Of a stretch of 64,000 nt of DNA, positions 20,342-27,782 are shown in pieces. The translations under genes and the position numbers were made by a program. The notes beneath the pieces were generated by a model that was not told the origin of the DNA, searched no databases, and was given only the letters and a program-made list of their open reading frames with translations. The DNA is taken from assembly GCA_945877255.1 (NCBI GenBank), contig CAMCRE010000001.1, positions 1-64,000 on the forward strand. Reading direction: 5' to 3'. The stretch comes from an uncultured Erysipelotrichaceae bacterium (lineage in GTDB: Bacteria; Bacillota_I; Bacilli_A; Erysipelotrichales; Erysipelotrichaceae). The stretch's first letter is position 1, and each line of letters opens with the position of its first letter.

Positions 20342-21697
20342 ATGTATTATGTAAGAAATAATCGAAATATATTATTTTTATTAGTCGACACAATCGCAGT
20401 ATTATTAGCTTTAGCAATAAATGTTGTTTTATACTATGAAATATTTTATGATAAATTAGGTATTTTACCGATAACGTCTGTTACTGTAATTTTCCTAACG
20501 ATTATTGTACATTCATATGAAAATGTAATGTATCGTAAACCACTTGTGGAATTACGTGCAGTAATATATACTGCAATTAAAGCAATTTTAGTATTTGTGT
20601 TTATGTACTCTCAAATATTTAAAGGTGTCGTTAGGACACAAATTATTATTAAAATTTTTGTGTTGACTGTTATATTAATGTACACATTCAGAATGCTTGG
20701 TAAATTTTATTTCAGTAAGTTAAGAAACGTTAAGAAACATGTTATTATTATTTCAAGTATTAATGAAATTGAAAATATTTTATCTAATCTTAATAAAGAG
20801 GAAGAAGTGATTGGAATAGTCACAAAACAAAAAGTAGGTAGTTATAAAGATATTCCAGTTGTGAATGAATTAAATGATATAACGTGTTTCTTATCTACTA
20901 ATTACGTTGATGAGGTATTTATTAATATTGGTGAATTTGGTTTAGATGAAATTATTCGTTGGACGGATATTATCGGGCTAACAGCTAATATTAATTTAAC
21001 GCCACTTTTAAATAATTTTAGTGGGCATTACTTATTTACACGCCAAAACCAAAATATATACTTGACTAGTTCATTGAATATTGCGCGTTTATATCAAGTA
21101 ATGATTAAACGAATAATGGATATTTTCTTTGGATTAATTGGTTTAGTATTAATGGGAGTAGCATTACTTTTTGTGTATCCGATTGTGATGAAACAGTCGC
21201 CAGGTCCAATCTTTTTCAAACAAAAACGAATTGGTAAAAATGGTAAAGTATTTAATATGTATAAATTTAGAAGTATGTATTTAGATGCTGAAGAAAGAAA
21301 ACAAGAATTAATGCAAAAAAATGAATTGAATACTGATTTAATGTTTAAAATTAAAGATGATCCAAGAATTTTTCCATTTGGGAAAATTATGCGTAAGTTA
21401 TCAATTGATGAATTACCACAATTTATTAATGTGTTGTTAGGAGAGATGTCATTAGTTGGGACACGACCACCGACACTTGATGAGTGGAATAAATATGAAT
21501 CACACCATTTTAAAAGGCTATTTATTAAACCGGGTATAACGGGTTTATGGCAAGTTAGTGGTAGAAGTGATATTAAAGATTTTGAAGAAGTTGTGAAATT
21601 AGATTTAGAATATATTCGTAATTGGAGAATATTATTAGATGTAAAAATTATTTTAAAAACAATTAAAGTAGTATTAAAAAAAGAAGGAAGTAGCTAG
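20342..21697 (+). CDS. Polyprenyl-phosphate sugar-1-phosphate transferase (WbaP/bacterial sugar transferase type)
   Basis: A 451-residue membrane enzyme. About five N-terminal helices are followed by a nucleotide-binding-like middle segment. The C-terminal catalytic domain (about 255-451) has PIFFKQKRIGKNGK, MYKFRSMYLDAEERK and DELPQFINVLLGEMSLVGTRPP. It transfers a sugar phosphate to undecaprenyl phosphate, the first step of a surface glycopolymer. ATG 20342 is preferred over an in-frame TTG at 20327 because GAGTGAGA lies 7 nt before it. No further glycosyltransferases occur in this window, so the polymer is unknown. Confidence 0.9.
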   Translation: MYYVRNNRNILFLLVDTIAVLLALAINVVLYYEIFYDKLGILPITSVTVIFLTIIVHSYENVMYRKPLVELRAVIYTAIKAILVFVFMYSQIFKGVVRTQIIIKIFVLTVILMYTFRMLGKFYFSKLRNVKKHVIIISSINEIENILSNLNKEEEVIGIVTKQKVGSYKDIPVVNELNDITCFLSTNYVDEVFINIGEFGLDEIIRWTDIIGLTANINLTPLLNNFSGHYLFTRQNQNIYLTSSLNIARLYQVMIKRIMDIFFGLIGLVLMGVALLFVYPIVMKQSPGPIFFKQKRIGKNGKVFNMYKFRSMYLDAEERKQELMQKNELNTDLMFKIKDDPRIFPFGKIMRKLSIDELPQFINVLLGEMSLVGTRPPTLDEWNKYESHHFKRLFIKPGITGLWQVSGRSDIKDFEEVVKLDLEYIRNWRILLDVKIILKTIKVVLKKEGSS

Positions 21698-21706
21698 GAG
21701 GAAATT

Positions 21707-22264
21707 ATGATTATTGTTAACGATTTAAGACCGGGACAAACATTAGAACATGAAAATAATATTTATGTGGTGATTGATATTTCACATAATAAAACAGCAA
21801 TGCGTCAAATGATTGTAAAAACTAAAGTTAAAAATTTACGTACAGGTTCAATTGTGGAATTGACATTTACAGGTGGAGATAAAGTAGAACCTGCACACAT
21901 CGATAAAAAACAAATGCAATATTTATATTCTGATGAAGAGTTTGTGTTTTTCATGGATAATGAAACTTATGACCAAATTCAAATTGAGAAATCAAAAATT
22001 GCGTGGGAATTGAAGTTTTTAAAAGAACAAGATATTGTAACAATTTCAATGTTTGAATCAGAAATTTTAGGATTGATTTTACCAGATAAAGTTGCATTAC
22101 AAATTGTGGAATGTGAACCTGCTGTTAAAGGTGATACTGCAACAAGTGCTAGTAAAAACGCTAAATTAGAAACTGGATTAGAAATTAAGGTACCATTATT
22201 CATTAATGAAGGTGAAATTGTTTTAGTTACTACAGCAGATGGTAAATATTCATCAAGAGCATAG
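21707..22264 (+). CDS. efp: Elongation factor P
   Basis: A 185-residue three-domain factor that helps ribosomes stalled at polyproline. KNLRTGSIVELTF, MQYLYSDEEFVFFMDNETY and the C-terminal ETGLEIKVPLFINEGE are typical. The tip of domain I is unusual: the usual KPGKG is replaced by NKTAMRQ, so the position that carries the modified lysine or arginine (residue 32) is Met. No EF-P modifying genes are visible nearby. AGGAGG lies before the start, and the stop codon is part of the terminator stem. Confidence 0.94.
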   Translation: MIIVNDLRPGQTLEHENNIYVVIDISHNKTAMRQMIVKTKVKNLRTGSIVELTFTGGDKVEPAHIDKKQMQYLYSDEEFVFFMDNETYDQIQIEKSKIAWELKFLKEQDIVTISMFESEILGLILPDKVALQIVECEPAVKGDTATSASKNAKLETGLEIKVPLFINEGEIVLVTTADGKYSSRA

Positions 22265-22285
22265 TCGAAATGACTATGTTTTTTA
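22260..22285 (+). terminator. Terminator of efp
   Basis: CATAGTC (22260-22266), loop GAAAT and GACTATG (22272-22278) form a 7-bp stem followed by TTTTTT. The efp stop codon lies in the left arm. Confidence 0.88.
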
Positions 22286-22842
22286 ATTTTAGTATATTCA
22301 TTCCAATATCTTGTTAATTCTTCTGTGTTCATTTAGAAAACTCCTTTCTTCGTTATTTTCTCTTTAAAGTTTTATGACATTGACGGGTGCTTAGGATCAG
22401 CAACATTGGATTCTCACCACCGCCCCTTTTATGATGAGCCGGCTTTCACTAAAGAAGTATCATTATCATCACTCAGATCATCGCTTACAAAGTTTTCCCA
22501 TTCTTTGCTTTAAGAAAATTTATTTGTCTCTCATTTCCTTCTATCCTCATCTTTGACAGTATTCATTTAAACCGAATTTCTTCAGCAGGAAAGTCATGGC
22601 GTAAATATCTTTTGCTCACTAAATAATTAAAAGTCCCGTCTTGGTTTATTAAATTGTCAAAGAACAGATAGCTTATGCTATGTAGGTTCTTTTGCTAAAT
22701 AATGGAATAGATTTTTCCCCTGCCTCAAAAGCAAAAAGGATAAATTCCCCCTACACTTTAATAGTGAAAATCTATCCCTCTTGGTAACCAAATCTATATT
22801 TTTCTTGCAAAAAGAAAAATCAGACCATAAAAATCTGCTAAT
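22286..22842 (-). mobile_element. Remnant of an integrated mobile element, including a truncated ORF start
   Basis: Content and base composition differ from the flanking host DNA, with GC-richer patches such as GGGGCGGTGGTGAGAATCC. On the minus strand, AAAGGAG at a proper distance precedes an ATG at 22332 that begins MNTEELTRYWNEYTKI, after which the sequence runs into the efp terminator. This looks like the first codons of a gene cut off at about 22286. Upstream of it lies a strong hairpin at 22659-22692 (AAAGAAC/GTTCTTT enclosing ATAGC/GCTAT). No intact gene is visible. It resembles the leader region of an integrative element, but I cannot name the family. Confidence 0.5.
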
Positions 22843-23677
22843 TTAAACTTGCTTAAATTTCCAAAATTCTTTTGCTAAATTACAATATCTTTTAACATCA
22901 TCAGCATTCCTTATGGGCTTTCTTCCGTTTTGAACCATTTTATCTATAAACACTTTATCATTTAGTCTATACATCTTTTCTACAAAATCATATATGTTAT
23001 CAAATTTTTTTAAAAAATTTATTAAATATTGTTCATTAGGCTTTCCTTTAGTATAGCTAAGTATCGTATCGCTTTTTTTATCAAAATAATCCGTTACTGT
23101 AGCCCCAAAAAGTATCTAATCTATCTAATTGTTTTCCAGATATTTTTTGAGAAGAATATCTTATATTTCCATTCTCATCAAAATATAAACCTCCCTTAAC
23201 ATTGTTTAATCCTCCAGTCGTAGGAAGTATAGCTAAATTTTGTTTTGAAGAGTGCAATTCCTTACATTCTTCTAAAAGAGATAATATATACTTTTTATCG
23301 TTGTTAGAAGATTCATCTACAATCTTCTTTAAGTTATAATATTGTGTTTTAAAATTAAATAATTTTTCACCACCAAATGAAAATAAAGCCCCCAGTTCAC
23401 TTATTAGCTTGCTATTATCTTTAATCCATAATAAATATCGGGTATTATTATATTTTCCATCTTTCTCATATCGTGTTTTCACATTATCAAAATCAAATTC
23501 TCCCCAAAATTCCCAATCTAACGAAGTATATTGACTTTTGTAAAACTTCCAAGCTTCTTTTGAAGAATCATCATCATATTCTCTAATAATATCTTTTGCT
23601 GGTTTTCCTTGTTTGTATAATAGCACTATTTGGTGTTTAAAATCTGTTGTAAACGTTCTTCTTGGTCTTCTTGTCAT
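22843..23677 (-). pseudogene. Chimeric frameshifted ORF: IS3 OrfA start fused to an unknown protein
   Basis: The first ~35 residues (MTRRPRRTFTTDFKHQIV ... IIREYD) are the helix-turn-helix N-terminus of an IS3-family OrfA. After EYD the sequence switches to an unrelated acidic, Trp/Tyr-rich protein that I do not recognise. The first frame stops at 23081. A one-base excess in the run TTTTTGGGG (plus 23104-23112) shifts it; in the neighbouring frame it continues as GATVTDYFDKKSD ... EFWKFKQV to a stop at 22843-22845. The coherent continuation shows that the frameshift is recent or a sequencing error. Confidence 0.75.
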
Positions 23678-23685
23678 GTTGTTTT

Positions 23686-23753
23686 TCCTCCTACTAATTC
23701 TTTTATCTTATTTTACCACACTCCTTAAATTTTCTGTCCATTTTAGTATACCC
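23686..23753 (-). mobile_element. IS3-type left end, copy 1
   Basis: Read on the minus strand, GGGTATACTAAAATGGACAG is followed by an AT-rich stretch and AGTAGGAGGA, the ribosome binding site of the OrfA start at 23677. The same 68 bp with one mismatch recurs on the opposite strand at 58014-58081. No right end or orfB is present. Confidence 0.75.
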
Positions 23754-23826
23754 ATTCCATTTACCAATCTATGCATTACACATTTTAACGCGAATATGTT
23801 AAAATAGAAACAGAAAAGAGGGAATT

Positions 23827-24600
23827 ATGAAAAAATATAAAGTAGATAAAATATGTTTATGGTGCATAGCATTAGTGCTATTCGTAGTAGGAAGTTTTAA
23901 TGATTTAAAAATATCACAAACACTATACGATTCAACATCAATATTTGGAAGAATATTTGAAAATCATTTACTAACACTAGTCTTTATTCCAGTTATTGCA
24001 TCTGGATGGCTATTATTTAAAACAAGAAAGAATATTGTGTACTTATTAATATCAATTGGTGTAAGTATTAATGCCGGAATAGAAAACTTAACGAAATATT
24101 TTACAGGAGCGACAAAAATGATACTAGGAATATTATTAGGATTAATAATATTTGTATTAGTGAGTCAATTTTCTAAAAAAATACTTAAAAATCTAGACCA
24201 ACAAAAAGCAATTAACACATTAAAAATATTTTTCTTAGTAGTAGGCGTGATTTACACAATAAAATACTTAATTGGAAGAGTGAGATATCGTGACTTACAA
24301 ACACTAACACAATATAGTAACTGGTACGACTTAAATTTATTCCAAAAAGGAAATTCTTTTCCAAGTGGACATACAAGCACAATTTATTTACTCATACCAT
24401 TTTTAAAAATATATGAAAAAGATTTTAAAATATTACGTCTTATAGCATATATCATAATCATCTTAATGGCGTTATCAAGAATTATAATTGGCGCACATTA
24501 CTTAACAGATACGATGGCAGCATTACTAATCGCAATATCTATTGATATCTTATGGGAGAAAAAAAGTGAAAGCCAGAACACAAGTATATCAAATAATTGA
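23827..24600 (+). CDS. PAP2 superfamily phosphatase
   Basis: A 257-residue polytopic membrane protein with about six helices. The three PAP2 motifs are visible: KYLIGRVRYRD (degenerate KxxxxxxRP), PSGHT and SRIIIGAHYLTD with the catalytic histidine. Such enzymes dephosphorylate undecaprenyl pyrophosphate or phosphatidate; which one cannot be told here. The proline of motif 1 is replaced by Tyr. Its end overlaps the rsmB start by 35 nt. Confidence 0.88.
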   Translation: MKKYKVDKICLWCIALVLFVVGSFNDLKISQTLYDSTSIFGRIFENHLLTLVFIPVIASGWLLFKTRKNIVYLLISIGVSINAGIENLTKYFTGATKMILGILLGLIIFVLVSQFSKKILKNLDQQKAINTLKIFFLVVGVIYTIKYLIGRVRYRDLQTLTQYSNWYDLNLFQKGNSFPSGHTSTIYLLIPFLKIYEKDFKILRLIAYIIIILMALSRIIIGAHYLTDTMAALLIAISIDILWEKKSESQNTSISNN

Positions 24601-25756
24601 AAAAGTTTGTCTTGAAAAAGCATATGCAAACTTATTGTTGAGAAATATCACTGAACACGTACCATACACTACTAAAATGGTGTATGGTACACTACAAAAT
24701 CACTTATTATTGCGATATATCATAAGTAAATACACAAAAACGAAAGAAAAAATCATGTTGTTATTAATGTGTGCAACGTATGAATTATTGTTTATGGAAA
24801 CAGAAAAATACGCTGTCATTAATGAATTTGTGCAGATAAGTAAAAAAATGCATCAAGGTCAATATACTAAACTAGTAAATGCCGTATTACGTAAAATAAA
24901 TAAAGACGATTTAAACTTAGCACACTTACCAGACATTGAAAAATTAAGTATCACCACAAGTCATCCAATATGGTTAATTAAAATGTGGCAAAAACAATAT
25001 GGAAATGAAGTTTGTGAAGCGATTTGTTACGCAAACTTACAAGACAAAATTCAATATATTAGAATTAATCCAATGAAAGAAGTTTTTTTAAATCATAATA
25101 TTGCTAAAAATGAATTAGGCTATTATTATAAAAATGGAAATGCGGCTAATGATGAACTATACAAAGCAGGAAAAATCAGTATACAAGATTATGCATCGCA
25201 AGAAGTAACACGTTTTTTAAACCCAAAACCATACGAAGATATTATTGATATATGTGCTGCACCAGGTAGTAAAACACTGCATATTGCAGAATACACAAAA
25301 GGATTAAGTCATATCACTGCAATTGATTTATATGAATCACGTATTCAATTAATCGAACAAGCAAAAAAAAGACTTGGATATCATAATATTGTAACGAAAG
25401 TAGCAGATGCAACAACATATCAAGATAATAAGCGATACGATAAAGTATTAATTGATGCAGTATGTAGTGGCTATGGCGTATTAAAAGGAAAAAGCGATAT
25501 CAAATATCACTTAAATAATACGGATATGGATAGCATTATAAACACGCAAAAAAAAATACTGGAAAATTGTGCAAAATTAGTAAAAATAGGCGGAGAAGTT
25601 GTTTATTCCACATGCACACTAAATAAAAAAGAAAACGAACATCAAATTAGTGCTTTTGTTAAAAAATATCCTAATTTTGAATTAGTGCAGGAAAAAACGA
25701 TTTTTCCATTTGAATGTGATGGATTTTACATGGCAAAATTAAGGAGATTAAAATGA
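24566..25756 (+). CDS. rsmB: 16S rRNA (cytosine-967-C5)-methyltransferase RsmB
   Basis: A 396-residue protein with an N-terminal NusB-like helical domain (about 1-130) and a C-terminal Rossmann methyltransferase. The SAM motif is DICAAPGSKTLHIAE. The two cysteines of the m5C mechanism are in DAVCSGYG (usually DAPCSG) and YSTCTLNKKENE. The GTG at 24566 is chosen because GGGAG at 24554-24558 is 7 nt upstream. It overlaps the next gene by 4 nt. Confidence 0.9.
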   Translation: MKARTQVYQIIEKVCLEKAYANLLLRNITEHVPYTTKMVYGTLQNHLLLRYIISKYTKTKEKIMLLLMCATYELLFMETEKYAVINEFVQISKKMHQGQYTKLVNAVLRKINKDDLNLAHLPDIEKLSITTSHPIWLIKMWQKQYGNEVCEAICYANLQDKIQYIRINPMKEVFLNHNIAKNELGYYYKNGNAANDELYKAGKISIQDYASQEVTRFLNPKPYEDIIDICAAPGSKTLHIAEYTKGLSHITAIDLYESRIQLIEQAKKRLGYHNIVTKVADATTYQDNKRYDKVLIDAVCSGYGVLKGKSDIKYHLNNTDMDSIINTQKKILENCAKLVKIGGEVVYSTCTLNKKENEHQISAFVKKYPNFELVQEKTIFPFECDGFYMAKLRRLK

Positions 25757-26400
25757 ATTATTATGATGAAATAATAAAAAAAATAACCCAACATATTGAA
25801 AAAAATCCATTTCACGCAATGTCCTTAATTGAAGAAGAACTATCAATGCCATATATTGAAAAAGAATTTTATCAACAACTGCAAACGTTAAAATCACAAG
25901 CTCAATCACATTTGCCACCTATTCAAAAACAACAAGATGTCCATGATCTACTGTTTTGCGATGAAACGATAATGGCAGGGTTAGACTATTTAAGAAACGC
26001 CAATATTAGGCAATATATGGATATTGTAGAGAAATTTTTAACTAGTGATGTAGATGAATATTATAAAGGTATTTTAATAATGATTTTAATCGATCAAAAT
26101 TATTATGAAGAAGTTAAAATGACAAAAGAAAATTTCGATATCCAATTTCATCCTAATCAAATTGACTTACCGTTTATGAATGATACAATAATCGCATTAC
26201 ATGAAAAAATAACACAAAAATTAATGCAGTATCCACAATACGCAAGTGCATGTATCGATTTAATGTATGAAACAGCAATTAGAAATTTACCATTTAGTTA
26301 TGAAATGTCTGAAATTAATCAATTATATAGTGAAATAATTGAAAAAGTATTAACGATTTATGATGAAAAAACATTAATGAAAAGGCTGTTGCTTGAATAG
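25753..26400 (+). CDS. DUF3196-like protein
   Basis: A 215-residue soluble, helical protein. The N-terminus YYDEIIKKITQHIEKNPFHAMSLIEEELSMPYIEKEFYQQLQTL resembles the DUF3196 family seen mainly in Mollicutes and Erysipelotrichia, with TPR-like helices. Function is unknown. ATG overlaps the rsmB stop (ATGA), so it is translationally coupled. Confidence 0.7.
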   Translation: MNYYDEIIKKITQHIEKNPFHAMSLIEEELSMPYIEKEFYQQLQTLKSQAQSHLPPIQKQQDVHDLLFCDETIMAGLDYLRNANIRQYMDIVEKFLTSDVDEYYKGILIMILIDQNYYEEVKMTKENFDIQFHPNQIDLPFMNDTIIALHEKITQKLMQYPQYASACIDLMYETAIRNLPFSYEMSEINQLYSEIIEKVLTIYDEKTLMKRLLLE

Positions 26401-26446
26401 TTTTAGGAAATAGAGTAAAATATTTATAAGAGACTTAGGAGGATTT

Positions 26447-27721
26447 ATGAAATCAACATTAAATAAATTAGAAAATGCGAAAGTTGAATTAATCGCAGAA
26501 ATTGAAAAATCTGTATGGAAAGATGCACAAAAAAAAGCGTTTGATAAATTAGTAAAAAAAGTAAACGTATCAGGATTTAGAAAAGGGAAAGTACCAGCAT
26601 CAATCGCTAAAAAACATGTAAGCGAACAAAGTGTATTACTAGAAGCAGTTGAAACAGTAGCACAACCAGCATTAGTTGCTGCAGTTGATGAACACAAAAT
26701 TGAATTAATTGCAAGACCAAACTTAGAAATTGAAAAATTATCTAATGAAGAATGTACTTTAAAATTTATTTGCAGTGTTAAACCAGAAGTAAAACTAGGT
26801 GAATACAAAAACTTAGAAATCAAGAAAACACGTGTAATGGTAAAAAATGAAGAAGTAGAAGAAAGACTTACAAAATTAGCTGAAGAACACGCATCATTAG
26901 AAGTAGTTGATCGTGCAGTTGAAAACGGTGATGTTGCAGTTATCGATTTTGAAGGATTCTTAAACGATGTAGCATTTGAAGGTGGAAAAGGAGAGAACTA
27001 TCCACTAACAATTGGTTCAGGAAGCTTCATTCCAGGTTTTGAAGAGCAATTAATCGGTATGAAATCTGAAGAAACTAAAGATATTACAGTAACATTCCCA
27101 GAAAACTACCAAGCAGCGGAATTAGCAGGAAAAGAAGTTGTGTTTAAAATAACACTACATGAAGTAAAACAAAAAGTAACACCAGAAGTAAACGATGAAT
27201 TAATTGAAGAATTAGCAATTGAAGGTGTAAAAACAGTAGAAGATTATAAAAAACATACAAAAGATTCTATCCGCGAACAAAAACAAGTTGAAGCAGACAA
27301 CAAATACTTAGAAGAAGTATTAGAAAAAGTAAAAGAAAATGCAACATTTGACGTACCAGAAGTAATGGTAGAAGAAGAAACAAACAACATGTTTGAAGAC
27401 TTTAAAAATAGAATTACACAACAAGGGTTTACAGTTGAATTGTACGAACAATTATCAGGTCAAAAAGTTGAAGATATTAAAGCAACAATGAAAACAGAAG
27501 CTGAAAAACGAGTTGGTACAAGATTAATTTTAGAGGCAGTAGTTGCCAAAGAAAACATTACAGCAACTGAAGAAGACTACAAAGCAGAAGTTAAAAAATT
27601 AGCTGAGTTGTACAAACAAACTGAAGAAGTTATTCAAAATGCTATTCCAAAAACAGCTATTGAAAGTGAAATTTCAGTAAGAAAAGCATTAGAATTATTA
27701 AGAGATACAAATCAAGCATAA
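26447..27721 (+). CDS. tig: Trigger factor (ribosome-associated chaperone)
   Basis: A 424-residue chaperone and peptidyl-prolyl isomerase. The ribosome-docking signature is GFRKGKVP (about 44-51). The FKBP-type domain (about 150-240) has DFEGFLNDVAFEGG and GSGSFIPGFEEQLIGM. A helical C-terminal arm domain completes it. AGGAGG precedes the start. lon follows, giving a protein quality control pair. Confidence 0.96.
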   Translation: MKSTLNKLENAKVELIAEIEKSVWKDAQKKAFDKLVKKVNVSGFRKGKVPASIAKKHVSEQSVLLEAVETVAQPALVAAVDEHKIELIARPNLEIEKLSNEECTLKFICSVKPEVKLGEYKNLEIKKTRVMVKNEEVEERLTKLAEEHASLEVVDRAVENGDVAVIDFEGFLNDVAFEGGKGENYPLTIGSGSFIPGFEEQLIGMKSEETKDITVTFPENYQAAELAGKEVVFKITLHEVKQKVTPEVNDELIEELAIEGVKTVEDYKKHTKDSIREQKQVEADNKYLEEVLEKVKENATFDVPEVMVEEETNNMFEDFKNRITQQGFTVELYEQLSGQKVEDIKATMKTEAEKRVGTRLILEAVVAKENITATEEDYKAEVKKLAELYKQTEEVIQNAIPKTAIESEISVRKALELLRDTNQA

Positions 27722-27729
27722 TAAATATT

Positions 27730-27757
27730 CCCCTATTATTGGTTTCAATCTTAGGGG
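27730..27757 (+). terminator. Hairpin between tig and lon
   Basis: CCCCTA (27730-27735) can pair with TAGGGG (27752-27757) across a 16-nt loop. It is followed only by TTATTTG, so it may be a weak terminator or RNA-processing structure that sets the tig/lon ratio. Confidence 0.45.
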
Positions 27758-27782
27758 GTTATTTGCTTAAGAAGGAGGAAAA

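Noticed and set aside
21979-22332. 117-residue minus-strand frame across the efp end
   Set aside because: Only its first ~16 codons look genuine (foreign truncated gene); the rest is the antisense of efp.
22660-22700. Hairpin near efp as a rho-independent terminator
   Set aside because: The stem is nested with internal bulges and lacks a proper U-tract on either strand; it fits a structured leader better.
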